A DNA stretch of 64,000 nt. Source: Linnemannia schmuckeri. Lineage: Eukaryota > Mortierellomycota > Mortierellomycetes > Mortierellales > Mortierellaceae. The notes below the pieces were generated by a model that searched no databases, was not told the origin of the DNA, and worked only from the letters and a program-made list of their open reading frames with translations. The position numbers and the translations under genes were made by a program. Shown here in pieces: positions 51,947 to 64,000 of this stretch; the stretch's first letter is position 1, and each line of letters opens with the position of its first letter. The stretch spans positions 806,001 through 870,000 of the forward strand of contig JANATG010000018.1 of assembly GCA_029449235.1 (NCBI GenBank), given 5' to 3'.

Positions 51947-54900
51947 ATGTCGATAAAAGACAAGATCTTCAAGAAGAAGGTCGCCCCACCCGTCCCAGAA
52001 CCGGGCTCCACCCCCGGTGTCTGTCCCGAGCAGACTGCCAACTTCTTCTCTCGTCTCACATTTACCTGGGTCCAACCTCTCATGTCCATCGGCTCAACTC
52101 GTCCTCTGGAAAAAGAAGATATCTGGGAGATGATCGAGCGTCGACGCGCTGATTATATCTCGGCTCTATTCCGTCAGGAATGGGCCAAGGAGATGGCCAA
52201 GCACAAGGCCAGTCTTGCCGAGGAAAAGAACAAGGGCGCCGACCTCAACAATGCCTCGGCAGGAGTGAAGAAGTCGAGTAAAAGGAACATCAATAAGGAA
52301 TACAGGCCCAAACTATGGAAGGCGCTCAACCGCACTTTCTTTTACCAATTCTGGTCGGCTGGTGTCCTCAAGGTTATCGGAGATGCACTCCAGGTACAGT
52401 CCATGCCCCCCCCCCCCCCCCCTCCCCATGCAAAATATAATTCTGTTTTACTTGTTTTTCTATTACTCTTCTTCATTCTTAAGTCCTTGTTATGGTTATG
52501 ATCTCAGTTACTTGTTGGACCATCCTTCCTCTTTTCTTTCTCTCCTTCTCTTTCCTCGGCCAATTCTTTTTTCTGTTCTCCTGCAGAGTTAACAGGATAG
52601 GATGATCTCTGTGTTCATTTTGATCTCTCTCCTTTTACTTCGCAATTATCGCGGCGTTGCAACGTGTCTTTTCTATCTCTCTCACACCCCTTTTTTTTCA
52701 ACGCCGATGTTCAATACTACCATAGGTCTTCCAACCCCTCGTTACCAAGGCCATTCTTACTTTTGTCACACAGAGGTAATCATGATACCCACTTTCAGTC
52801 TGAAACATGCCACCACTTCCACATGGAAAATGCAACAAGAACTCCCATACTAACTTACGAAAAACATATTTGCATTATCCCCTCCCGATTAGTGTAATGA
52901 AACGTGCAATGGGACTAGAGCCGCCACCACTGTGGCATGGTATTCTGATGGCCATCGGTCTCTATCTCATGGGCATCTTTGCCTCAATTGCTCTTCACCA
53001 GTTCTGGCAGCGCTCGACCAGCACCGGTGTCGGTATTCGCACCGCTCTCATCACCACCATCTACCGCAAGGGTCTCCTCCTCAGCTCCAAAGCCAAACAG
53101 GACTTCTCTACTGGAAAGGTCACCAATCTCATGTCAACCGATACCACCCGTCTCGACTTTGTCGCAGGATACTTTCACGTCATCTGGACCGCGCCCCTGA
53201 TGATCATCCTCATCCTCATCCTCCTCATCGTCAATATGGGCCCTACTGCCCTCGTCGGTTTCGTCTTCCTCCTCATCGTCGGCCCACTTCAGGCCAAGAT
53301 CGTCGCCGCCCTCTCCGTCATCCGCCGCAAGTCGACCCTCATCACCGATGCCCGTGTCAAACTTACCCAGGAAGTTCTCCAGGGAATGCGTGTCATCAAG
53401 TTTTACGGTTGGGAGGATGCCTTCTTGAGCAAGCTCGAGGATCTTCGTAACAAGGAGCTCAAGTATGTCCGGACCCTGCTGATCTCCCGGTCCGGCATTG
53501 CCGCCATCAACTTGACCGTCCCCGTCCTGGCTGCCACCTTGACCTTTGTTGCCTACTCTCTTGCCGGCAACGAGCTCACTCCCGAAATCGTATTCTCGTC
53601 CCTGTCTCTGTTCAACATCATGAGAATGCCCCTGATGATCTTGCCCCAGATCGTAAGTGCCATGGTCGATGCCCAGGTCTCCGTGCGCCGTATTGAGGAT
53701 CTCTTGATGGCCGAGGAACTCGAGGACTTGCCCCCCGTTAATCCTGATCTGGACCATGCTATTGATATTACCAACGGCAACTTCCAGTGGGAGACCACCC
53801 TCAAGTCTCTGACCATGGAGGAGTTGCAGAAGCAGGAGAAGGAGGAACGCAAGCGCGGAGCCAACAAGAAGGATCACAAGAAAGAACTCAAGGCCAAGGA
53901 GAAGGCAGAGAAGAAGGAGATTAAGAAGCTTGCCAAGGCCAACGGTATTTCGCAGCAGGAAGCTGAAAAGCTCTACCGGGAGGGTCGCGAAAAGACCACC
54001 TCAGAGCAGTCGAGCGAGACCATGTCGATCCAGGAAAAGATGTTGTCCAAACTTCAGGAGAAGGACCCTTCACCCGACACCGAGTCGATTTTGACCTCCT
54101 CCCACGAGGGCGACGACGAAGAGAAGGCTCAGCAGGAGAGTGGTGTTGAGAGCCAGGGATCGATCCATTCGGAAGAGAAGGGCACTTTTGGACTGAAGAA
54201 CATTGACCTCAAGATCCCTCGTGGCCAGCTGGTTGCGATTGTCGGAGCTGTCGGAAGCGGAAAGTCGTCGCTGTTGAATGCCCTGGTTGGAGAGATGAAG
54301 AAGGTCAGCGGTACAATGTCGTACGGTGGCACCATCGGTTACTGCCCCCAATCGGCCTGGATCCAGAACGCGACTGTGAAGGACAACATTTTGTTCGGTC
54401 TTCCTTTAGACGAGGCTCGTTACCAACGTGTCATCAAGGACTGTGCCCTCGAACGCGATATCCAGATCCTGCCTGATGGAGACCAGACCGAGATTGGAGA
54501 GCGTGGTATCAACTTGTCGGGTGGTCAGAAACAGCGTGTCAACATTGCTCGTGCCGTCTACTATGATGCCGATGTCGTCTTGTTGGATGACCCTCTGTCA
54601 GCCGTAGATGCTCATGTCGGCAAGTACTTGTTCAAGAATTGTATCTTGGGAGCTCTCGAAGGAAAGACTCGTATCCTGGTCACGCACCAGCTTCATGTCT
54701 TGCCCCAGGTCGATTACGTTATTTGCATGAAGGATGGCGAGATTGTCGAGCGCGGTACCTTCCACGAGTTGATGGACAATGAAGGGGAGTTTGCGTCACT
54801 GATGAAGGCTCACGGAGGTATCGAGGAGACCGAGGAGGCTGCCGATGATAACAGCGTTGACTCTGCTGTCACTGCTGCTGGTACTGAGAAGGCTGCTGGC

Positions 54901-57054
54901 GAGGTCTCGAAGGATGCCAAGGGCGAGAAGGCCGATGAGAAGAAGAAAGAGGCTGGCAAAGCCAAGAAGGGATTGATGTCCCAGGAGGAGCGTGCAACCG
55001 GATCGGTTGACGGAACCATTTACAAGACCTATGTTAACGCAGCCGGTGGCAAGTTCCTGGTCCCCCTCTTGCTGTTCATTCTCATCATCACCCAAGTTGC
55101 CAAGGTTGGGTAAGTACACGTCCTCAGTCATTCCTCGGTGATATTACTGCTAAATATTTTTTGCCGCTTCCTAACATTCATAACTTTCGTACCTATTGAA
55201 TAGAAACGATCTCTGGTTGAGTTGGTGGACTTCAGATAACTTCCACAAGTCGCAAAAGTTCTATATGATCCTATATGCCGTCTGGGGTATCGCCCAAGGA
55301 GTGTTCCAGTTTATTAATGGCTTCTTCTTCTCGATTGCCGGAGCCAATGCCGCCAAGGTGCTCCACCAGCGTGCTCTTCAGAACATATTTCGTGCACCTT
55401 CGTCCTTCTTTGACACCACCCCTCTCGGCCGTATCATCAACCGGTTCTCCAAGGATGTCGACGCTACCGATAACTTGCTCTCGGAAGCTTACAGAATGTT
55501 CACCGGTACCGCTGCCATTGTTTTGTCGACCTTCATCCTGATTTCGGTCATCTTCCCTTACTTCTTGATCCCCTTGGTGCCCATGTTGATTTTTTACTAC
55601 TATGCCGCCGTTTACTACCGTTCATCGTCCCGCGAGATCAAGCGTATTGACTCGATCCTGCGTTCGTCGCTGTATGCTCATTTCTCGGAGACCCTCAGCG
55701 GTTTGGCTACTATTCGTGCCTACCGTGAACAGCAACGGTTCATTGGTCGCAACGCCTACTTTATCGATCTGGAGAACCGTCCTTACTTTATGAGCTACTC
55801 GATCCAGCGCTGGCTCGGCGTCCGTATTGAGACCATTGCCAACACTCTGGTTTTCTGTACGTCTCTCCTTGGTGTTTGTGGTCGTTATGATATTGATGCT
55901 GCTACCATTGGTCTTGTCCTCAGTTACTCCATGTCTGTCACCGGTACTTTCAACTGGTGTGTCCGTCAATTCGCCGAAGTTGTAAGTCCCCTTTGTCATA
56001 TATATTGTTGTATACCCATTGTTGCTTGTATACGCCTATTCATTGAGTTAATTGAGTTAATATTTAATAATATGATTATTTTGCATTGTTTAATACCTTC
56101 CAACAGGAAAACAACATGAATGCGGTGGAGCGTTTGTACCATTACTCTGAGGAGCTGACAGTTGAGGCTGATGCTGTGATCCCTGATAACCGCCCCTCGG
56201 ACAATTGGCCAAGCGCTGGTGCGATCTCGATCCGCAACCTCGAGATGCGTTACCGCCCTGAACTGCCTTCGGTTCTCCACAACCTGTCGCTCGATATCCA
56301 GGGAGGCGAGAAGATTGGAGTTGTCGGTCGTACTGGTGCCGGCAAATCGTCGATTATGATGGCTCTGTTCCGTTTGGTCGAGCCCACTCAAGGTACGATG
56401 GAGATTGACGGAGTGGATATTTGCAAGATTGGATTGTTTGATCTCCGTACCCGTCTGGCAATTATCCCTCAGGACCCAATCTTGTTCAGTGGTACTATCC
56501 GGTCCAACTTGGATCCCTTTGAGAAGCGCACGGACCAGGAGCTATGGGAGGTTTTGGAGCGATCTGATCTGAAGACATACGTGACCTCGTGTGAGGGCGG
56601 ATTAGACTCTCAGGTGACCGAGTTTGGCGAGAACTTGAGTGTGGGTCAGCGTCAATTGCTGTGCCTCGCTCGAGCCATGTTGACGCGTGCTCGGGTGATT
56701 ATTATGGACGAGGCGACGGCGTCGGTGGATGTGGCTACGGATGTGATGTTGCAGAAGGCGATCCGTGTGGATTTCGCCCAGTCGACGGTGTTAACGATCG
56801 CGCATCGGTTGAACACTGTGATTGATTACTCTCGAGTGCTTGTGTTGGACCATGGCGAGATCAAGGAGTTTGATACCCCTGCGAATCTGTTGAGCAGACC
56901 CGACTCTGTGTTTTCGAGCATGGTTGATGAGACTGGCCCTGCGAATGCGGCGTTGTTGAGGACGTTGGCCAATGCGGCTGCTGCTGGAAATGCCATTGCG
57001 GTCGAGGAGGTCCTTGGTGCCACCGAGCCCGAGGTCAAGGGCTATGATGTCTAG
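51947..57054 (+). CDS. ABCC-type (MRP/Yor1-like) ABC transporter
   Basis: Exons 51947..52393, 52726..52775, 52893..55109, 55204..55981 and 56107..57054 give 1479 aa, with all introns GT-AG and in phase. It lacks the extra TMD0 of long MRPs. It starts at MSIKDKIF, with TFTWVQPLMSIGSTRPL before TMD1. NBD1 has Walker A GAVGSGKSS, signature LSGGQKQR, Walker B VVLLDDPLSAVD and switch VTHQLH. TMD2 follows (NDLWLSWWTSDN onward), then NBD2 with Walker A GRTGAGKSS, signature LSVGQRQL, Walker B VIIMDEATASVD and IAHRLN. As in ABCC proteins, the NBD1 catalytic Glu is Asp (LLDDP). A highly charged ~120-aa Lys/Glu insertion sits between TMD1 and NBD1, and a second such linker lies after NBD1. It is probably a plasma-membrane or vacuolar exporter of organic anions or drugs. 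Intron 1 contains a C-rich homopolymer. Confidence 0.95.
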
Positions 57055-57874
57055 TTGTTCTCTTATTTCTATCCCGTTTGTTTTATTTGTATCCCCATCA
57101 TTGTCATCTCTTGCCTCCCTTTGCATCCCTAATTATGTCTAGTATTTTCATAGTTGAACCCCTTACTACCCCACCCTAATACTCTTTTTACTATGACATA
57201 TGTTTCGTGATGAATGTGAAATGCATGGATGCATGGGACTCTTGTGTATGTATATCAATGTAGATCTGCTCCCGATGGGATGATTATCATGAGCAAGGGT
57301 GGATCCTATGCAAATGCATGGTATGGGATAGGATGATAGGATATCCATTCTTCTAAGAAGCGTTGAAGACAGAAGAGGGGTAACCAAGCTGGGGATCCAA
57401 TGAATTGTCTTTTTGTTCTTGTGAACTCATTGGTACCTTTGAGGCCCCTTTGAGGGTGTCTCTGTGTCTCTTTTATTGCACATTTTTGATGATTCAAAAT
57501 GGAAGGAAAGAAGGCCTTCTTTTTTAATTACTTTTTGGTTTCTTCGGTTCTTCCCCTATCTCTCTCGTCTTTTGTCGAGCAGGTGTCAGCCACCCACATT
57601 CACTCTCTCACTCTTCCTACTCCCACACACCCCCACGTATTTTGTGCCAATAAGCCTTTTTTTTTTTTTTTTTTTGCTTCTATTTCTTCTTTTCTCTTCT
57701 TACCTTCCCTCTTCTCCTTTCTCTTCCTTCTTTGGACCACTCCACACTTCGCTTCCTTTTCTCATTCACTTTTTACTTCCATTCATTACATTCACTCTCA
57801 ACAGACTCACTAACACACACATACTTACTTATTCTCACTTACTCACTCACTCACTCACTCACTCACTCTCAACA
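57055..57874. other. intergenic
   Basis: 3' UTR of the transporter and CT-rich leader of the next gene. It includes a T17-like run at 57658-57675 and a (CACT)n microsatellite at about 57837-57867 directly before the ATG at 57875. Confidence 0.55.
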
Positions 57875-60800
57875 ATGTCGACCACATACTCGCGTAGACA
57901 GCGCATGTGGCTCGCCTTCCTTGCTTCCTTCTTCCTCCCCATCTGGATCGCACTCACCTGTATGAAAACACGCTTTCACTCATCCACACAGCAGCAACCT
58001 CTTGTCTTGACAACAACCACCTTCCTCAACAACAACAAACAACAAACAACAAACAACAAACAACAAACAACAAAACAACTAACTCGGCTCCCTTCTATCC
58101 CCTTCTCTCTCATTTTACAGGCGTGGTGTACGTTGTCGCATGGCTCATTTATCTCCGCTATGGCAAGTATCTACCCTCGTTTCCACTTCATACACTCACA
58201 CACACTCTCTCTCACACACTATCTCAGTACCCCATCCACCATTATCATACATCTACATCTATCTACACATACATCACAGACATACACAGTTCCCTTACCC
58301 TTGCACAAGCACCCTGCTTTTTTTTTTTTTTTTTTTTTTTTTTTTGTTTGGAGTGTGAACGAACTTGCCTTCCAACTCTACGAAATCCTGTTCAGCTCCG
58401 AACTGAGAAAGAAAAATACTCCACATCACACACTCTCTCTCCTCCACCTATTCACGCTCTCGTCCTCCACTCTATTACTCTCATCGAATTCATACTCCTC
58501 CGCCCAGCTCTTTCACTCGGCTGGACAGTACCTGGACCTGGACCTGAACCAGGGGAGGACATTGGTTTCCGGCTCACTCTCTCAACTCTCAACTCTCAAC
58601 TCGTTTTTTGATCCAACTCAATCTGACAACAACAAAAATATTGAAAATCATAACTAAAACGGGGGCACAAGAAAGAACAGGAAGGGAGTGTGGTGGCGGT
58701 GGAAGAGTGTGGAAAGTAGCGGGTGAATGGAGTAGCCTTTTGCTCTCACAGGCGCATAGTTTAATTGTGTTAGCTTACAGTAATTCTGGCGGCTATCGTT
58801 GTTATTGTTGTTGCTTGTTGTCTTTACCAATTTCCTCTTCCCCTCAGCCTGTCACCCCTCACTTTGCTCGCTCTCACGATAGTAAGAGCAAGTGTAAACA
58901 AAGCATGCTAACAACAATCACAAATCAAAAGAAGTAAACAGCAACACTACGCCCGAGTCCACCCAACAAACAACAGAGTGTCAAAAAACTGCTTGGATTG
59001 TTCCCTTAGTGATATTCTGGAAGCAAGGGTCCCCTCTTTCACACTCCTTTCAAACCCCCCTTTTTCATATCATAGACATGTGTCTGTGGTAAGGCCTCCT
59101 CGTCATTTTTGTGCGTGCTATTCTGTTGGTGCTCGGTTGACATACTCCATCACTTTATTGTATGCCGGACTTGAAGATTAGACGACGAACGATGGCCTCC
59201 TTTTTTTTTTTCTCTCACTCTTTTTGTGAACCCCCTTACCGCGTGGTCTAGGGGGAGGGAGAGTATAAAAGAAGGAGACGATAAACAGCCAACAAATATA
59301 GAGGAGAGATCATCTTTGCAATGCACTTTGGCTTGAGAATAGCCCTAGAACTTATCTCGCCGATAAAAAAACACTTGCTTTCTTTATGGCCCTGTGTCTC
59401 GCATTGACCTTATCTTCATGAAGGAACTTTTTTTTTTTTTTCCCTGAATCTGAATACGTTTCGAAGTAGCTCTTCTTTTTTTTGCTGCTACAACTCCCTA
59501 TCGCGTTATTGTTTTCTGTAACACTATCGGTACAATCGATATTTCGATTACAACGAAAATAACTAACCAAAGGATCGCCTTCTTTTCTTTCCTGCTTCTT
59601 TCCCTTCGGCACTGTTCTTCGAAATTGGTCGAACTGTGCATCGTTGCATATTGTGCTCTCATTCATCTCCACGACGTCGTCGACTTGTCCTTTGCTCGTT
59701 TGATGCCATTGCCACTTTTCTACCCCAACAGCTCAGACAGGTAAGAACAGGACTGTTGTTACACACGACCCAACACTCAACCCAATCGAAAATTGCTCTT
59801 TTTTGTCCTCTTCTCCTCTTCTCGGAGCCGACTTGCACATGAAATTCCCATTCGGCACATATCAATATGGCTTGGCTTGGCGCTATTGCAGTGGCCATGT
59901 CTCGTTTATACATCGACTATATCTTTCTTCACTTATTGCTATCACGTTCTCGGCAGTTTGGGTTGACTTTCATAGTACAGCGACAAGTCTTTCAAAACAC
60001 GTTTCGCAAAATGACGAATTCTGGATAGGGGCAATGAGGAAGAAAAACTTGGGCAAGAGGTAGCCAAAGAGGGGCGTGATAACGAATGCTTGAACTGGCA
60101 ATGGGAAAGAACGTTATGCCGCATTCATGCAACTCATCCATGCCATGTCTTCTTTTTCCCATTCATTTTCCTTTCCTTTTTCCTGCCCACAGACGCACCT
60201 CAAGCATATCCATACTTGCCATACCATCCGATTCGTGTGTACAAAGTGGTCAGCACATATGCAGAGCTGCAGTTCAACAAACTCATGCGGCTCGTGCCCT
60301 TGTTTGGTCATTTTGCACGCTTCCAACTCACCAATGGCAAAAAGACTGACATGATCAAGTAAGTGTTCACCCACATGTACAGCTCGTTCCATTATTAGTC
60401 CCTCTCTTTTCTTCTCTCCTCGCCCTGCTCTATCCTAGTGAATGACCAATTTGATGTCATGTCATACCATGACCATAACACCTTGAGTTAATTCCCTTTT
60501 CTCTCTCTATTCACCTCCCCATCATGCCATATCTACTCCCTTTGCTGTATTGCTGACCCACTTTGGCAATCAACCTACAAAATAGAAATGTTGCATATGG
60601 ACGTGGGAACAACTTGTTGGACATTTATATTGGCGGTCCTTCGCCTGCTGCAACCTCACTGAGCAGCCACGCCGATGATGATGCAGAGTCGGATCACACT
60701 GTCGAGTCGAACGGAAACCCGGTGATCATTTATGTCTACGGAGGCGCCTGGGATTCGGGTCACAAGAGCATGATGATGCCCATGGCCCAGAACCTTGCCA

Positions 60801-61723
60801 ATCAAGGGTACATTGTGATTGTTCCCGATTACACACGGTACCCTCAGGCCAAGATCGAGGACATGGTCCGGGATGTTCAGGATGCCGTCGTGTGGACGTC
60901 GCAGAACGCTACTCGTTACGGAGGTGACCCGTCCAACATTTACCTCATGGGCTCTGGATCTGGCGCCCATGTGGCTTCGTTGGCGATCATGAATGATGCT
61001 GTCGAGCAGTTGGGAGGTATTCCTGCTCCTGCTGTTGAGGGTGACCGCTCGCCTTTGATCAAGATCCCCTCGTGGCCTGATCAGCTCGCCAGCTTGCACA
61101 CTACTGCCCAGCAGCAGCACCACCAAGCTCGACTCAAGGAACGTGTCCAGGGATTGATTCTCTTTTCCGGAGTGTTTGATATTACCTTCTACTATGCGTA
61201 CCTGCACAAGCGCGGGATCGAGGAGGTATCGGCGATGCCCCGGGTGATGCACCAGTCTGCCAACAACTACCTCGCCTGCTCGCCCTCCTGGATCCTGTCG
61301 ACCGCGACCGAGAATTTGCAGAAGCCCGAGTTGTTGGAGCAGGTTCTCCCCAAGACCATTCTCATTGTCCATGGAGAGCAGGACCGTCTAATCCCTGCAC
61401 ACTCGTCTCAAACTCTGTTCAACTTGCTCTGTGCGGCCGAGATCCCCAACATCAAGTTCAAGGTCTACACTGGCCAGTCGCATCTCGACCCTGCAATTGA
61501 TTTGATCCTGCCTTCGAACGCGATCACGGCTGCGTTGTTGAACGACATTGCGGACGTTGTGCGGCCCTCGATGGTTCCTGGGACCGGCGCCAGTACACCC
61601 AACAGCGGCGTGGTTGATGGACAGGGCGGTGAGGAGGAACATCAGATGTTGAAGCAGCAGCAGGATCAGTACGCCAAAGACTTTTCTGCCAGCCTCCTGA
61701 GGGACTCTGCTCTCGTGTTTTAA
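57875..61723 (+). CDS. alpha/beta hydrolase, isoprenylcysteine methylesterase-like, atypical nucleophile
   Basis: Secure exons: 60193..60358 and 60586..61723. Proposed 5' exons: 57875..57959 and 58121..58162, giving 476 aa in phase. This needs a GC-AG intron (GCAAGT donor at 58163) of 2030 bp, so extra exons or a different start are possible. The N-terminus would be membrane-embedded (MWLAFLASFFLPIWIALT and VVYVVAWLIYLRY). The hydrolase domain shows NNLLDIYIGG, an oxyanion motif VIIYVYGGAWDSG (HGGAW-type, His replaced by Tyr), IVIVPDYTRYPQ, and an elbow reading LMGSGSGAH. Relatives have G-x-S-x-GAH, so the Ser position is Gly, with Ser on either side. An Asp (VHGEQDRLIP) and His (TGQSHLD) of the triad are present. 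The C-terminus is Gln/Glu-rich. Activity is uncertain. Confidence 0.75.
59264..59271 (+). promoter_or_regulatory. candidate TATA box inside the proposed 2-kb intron
   Basis: TATAAAAG after a GGGGGAGGGAGAG stretch. If functional, it would mean the hydrolase gene (or a second transcript) starts near 59.3 kb rather than at 57.9 kb. Confidence 0.3.
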
Positions 61724-62078
61724 AAGAATAACTTTGAGACACACCCATAGCGGTGTTATGACCGACGATCCCCATGGTCGCAATACTCCCCCCCCCCCCC
61801 CCCCCCCCCCATTCACCACCTGTATATACCTTCTTTTTCGCCCTCACGATCCAACCCACCCAACCTATCAACCAATTTTTTTTTCTTGGTCTTTTTTTTT
61901 TTTTCTTTTTTTCCTTTCGATCCTCCACTTTGACAAGTTTGGCAACAGATAGCTTCCTGTGGTTTTATCTTCTTTGTATTGAATAGTTCAGTTCCACATA
62001 AAAATACACGAGTTTTGAATAAAAAAAAAGGGAAAAGCGAATGCGAGTTTAAATGCAGTCTAAGAAAAGGGGGTTTTT
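61724..62078. other. convergent 3' region
   Basis: Lies between two convergent genes. It carries a C-run of about 22 nt (61789-61810), T-rich tracts and an AATAAAAAAA near 62018. No gene seen. Confidence 0.6.
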
Positions 62079-63758
62079 CTATACGGATGTAGAGGCAGTA
62101 GTGACTCCAGCAAAGCGTGTCAAAGCCGTGGTTCGATCACGCATCAGCAGCACCTGGTCCTCTACTCCACTCGACGACGTTCCTGAACTGCCAGAGGATG
62201 TTGATGCCGCTGGCGGTGAACCCGGGGATGAAGAGGAAGACGAGGAAGACGAGGATGATGATGATGATGAAGATCCGTCAGAGGGAGCACCAAGCCCCCA
62301 CCAATGCTCCGACAAGGCCTTCTTTCCAATCTCATAACTCGAAATCATGATTGCGCAACTAGGCGCCACTTTCGCAACTCTCGCCGTCAGACCTCTCCAC
62401 AATCCTCTGTACCCTTCCTCCGCAACAATGGCCCTCATCATCGCAAACATCTTTGTGTGCACCGGTTGCAACAGATCCACTTGTCGTCTGGTCTTGGCTA
62501 CATCAAAGGGAGTTGTGAGAGTCGCTGCAATCATCCCTGACAGAGCGCCACTGGTAAAGGCGACTTCGAATTCATTCAGGACGGGTTGGGGCTTTTGGCG
62601 GTCCCATGCTACAATCCTCTTCTTGATATTCTCATATCCCACCCAGTAGAATGCTATTTTTTCGGTGGCAGCAGAACAATCACACAGCAGTTATTAGTTT
62701 CAGTGTTTTGTAATGTCACATTTGTCATATCTACTTTATAACATTGAATAATGAGACACGTACCACTGAATGGAACATCGCGCCAGAGAGTGGGTGCAAG
62801 GCCACGCCAGAGAGACAAGGCGCCCTCTGTCCGCACCATTGCAACTATGCTCTGAGAGACACCTCTAAACAGTCCTGCATTACCCTTGGTATCCGTGTGC
62901 ACACTTTGCATCCTCGTCCTGAACAACTCTATTGGTGAAATCACCGTTGCCGCCACAGCTAAAAAAAAAAAAAAAAAAAATGCATGGATGTTAATAAATA
63001 GATCTAAATAAACAAGAAGTAAGTCTCGACAAACAATGAAGTCCTTGTGGAAGAAAACTTACTGCGCGCGAATCCTCCAGCAACCAAGGGCGCCAAAGTC
63101 TCTCGGTAGCCATAGATAAACGTCTGTCCAAAGACCATTTCAGGGGATAGAGCCGCTGCCTGTTCCGATAACACATCCTTGAGGTAATCGTATCCAACAA
63201 AGTAAATCACCGTTGCAGGAATCGACATGGCGAGTGTAGGTGAGAGACCTCTCCAAAGGGATGAGGCTCCCTCATACCTAGCAATCTTTTTCACACCATC
63301 CCAGGTTCCATGGAAATACCGTTCCTGAGCCGCCCTGGCCGCGTGGTTGTTCTCCACACAGTTGGCCGCCAATTGCTCCAGGCGCTGTTGTTGGAGTCTC
63401 GAAGCCTTCATCCCGACCACGGTGCCCTCCTGGTGCTGTTGTAAGATACTGGGCCCACAGCCAGCCGTCGTGCCTCGTGTATGGCGATGGTTGTGATGAT
63501 GAGGGTGATCATGAGCATGGTTGCGAACTCCTCCTCTTGTAACTCCTGCAAGAACACCTGCAAGGTTCTGTCGGACACCAGCAGTTCCTGCGGACAAAGT
63601 TGGTGAATTCGAGGGCGCAAAGAAGACTTCTCGACAGCATGTACAGAGCTTCTCGTAGGCAGAGGCGTTGCTTGTGTAAGTGAAGGGGGCGGCACAGGTT
63701 GGCGTGGCAACGACTGTTTGTGACTGAAGCCTCGTCTTGACGACATCGAGCGGTGTCA
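62079..63758 (-). CDS. mitochondrial carrier, SLC25A39/40 (Mtm1)-like, 5' exon missing
   Basis: Exons 63063..63758, 62764..62958 and 62079..62653 (minus), GT-AG and in phase. The first exon must lie beyond position 64000, because 63758 is an acceptor (TTCACGTTAG) entering mid-codon and no N-terminal helix is found before it. Three carrier signatures are present: TPLDVVKTRLQ, SPIELFRTRMQ and TPFDVAKTRRQ, with the matching (W/F)RGL halves (SSLWRGLSPTL, SLWRGLAPTL, RGLWRGLTARV). The Cys-containing loop after the first signature (KLCTCCREVFF) and a long His-rich insertion are typical of SLC25A39/40. In animals and yeast this carrier is linked to mitochondrial glutathione import and Mn/Fe-S homeostasis, which is inferred here. 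A run of 16 or so Ser near the C-terminus is followed by Pro/Ser-rich sequence. Confidence 0.88.
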
Positions 63759-64000
63759 CTAACGTGAAAAAAATAGGAAGGTAAAAACGTTATAAGGGTG
63801 AGTCGAGGATGAAGTATGAGGGAGAGATAAAAAAAAGGGGGAGGATTAAGATCCATCGTATTATACAGCATCCTTTGTCTGGATAGGTGTCCTCCTCGAG
63901 ATAACGAGAGGTAAAACCTCTTTATCCTTTTTTATCCTTCTTTTATGCGATTTATGACTATCAGGTAAAAAGGATGATAAGGCGAAACAGCGAGGATGCG
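63759..64000. other. intron of the carrier gene and window edge
   Basis: Likely intronic on the minus strand. It contains direct ATCCTTTTTTATCC-type repeats at 63915-63945. No exon could be identified. Confidence 0.4.

Noticed and set aside
53134..53877. 247-codon minus-strand frame antisense to the ABC transporter
   Set aside because: A mirror of the strongly biased transporter codons; low complexity, no domain or splice support.
57464..58657. 397-codon plus-strand frame spanning leader and introns
   Set aside because: It runs through CT-rich leader, two introns and a poly-T run; only 57875-57959 and 58121-58162 look coding.
60656..61372. 238-codon minus-strand frame antisense to the hydrolase
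   Set aside because: The same codon-bias artefact; the sense strand has clear hydrolase motifs.
62053..62337. 94-codon plus-strand acidic frame
   Set aside because: Antisense of the poly-Ser tail of the mitochondrial carrier.

Overview
This is nuclear DNA of a fungus. Genes carry many short GT-AG introns (about 80-200 bp), UTRs are CT- or A-rich with long homopolymers, and the families present (F-box/LRR arrays, Crinkler-type NTPase-nuclease, BTG/Tob, CAP/PR-1, ABCC transporter, Tc1/mariner elements) fit an early-diverging zygomycete-type fungus. Mortierellomycotina is my best guess, by inference from gene content and intron style only.

Layout. 0-2.2 kb: an O-fucosyltransferase-like type II membrane protein. 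2.8-4.1 kb: a decayed Tc1/mariner element with both inverted repeats. 5.6-9.3 kb: two small secreted proteins, one a CAP/PR-1 gene with a one-base frameshift. 7.5-26 kb: an accessory region. It holds three equal-length (286 bp) copies of an LTR-like repeat, a 3' large-subunit rRNA fragment split by a 131-bp TG..CA element with 5-bp target duplication, a probable Helitron-related relic, a broken Crinkler-like gene, one apparently intact membrane-anchored gene (16.6-18.1 kb), an intact DD34E Tc1/mariner element, and a 5' small-subunit rRNA fragment split by a 169-bp MITE and by a second transposon with an open DD35E transposase. 26.8-33.2 kb: a tandem F-box/LRR family with two intact genes, one truncated pseudogene and smaller relics.

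33.4-64 kb: ordinary gene-rich DNA. In order: dual-specificity phosphatase (-), WDR55/Jip5-like WD40 protein (+), beta-hydroxyacid dehydrogenase (+), a small hypothetical (-), BTG/Tob antiproliferative protein (-), DHHC palmitoyltransferase (-), paraoxonase-like protein (+), a 1479-aa ABCC transporter (+), an alpha/beta hydrolase whose nucleophile elbow reads GSGSG (+), and an SLC25A39/40-like mitochondrial carrier (-, 5' exon outside the window). Exons were assembled by reading splice sites and checking phase. Lengths and joins are stated per gene, and doubtful joins are flagged.

No operon-like cooperation is expected. The connected stories are transposon insertion into dead rDNA fragments and birth-and-death of the F-box array.
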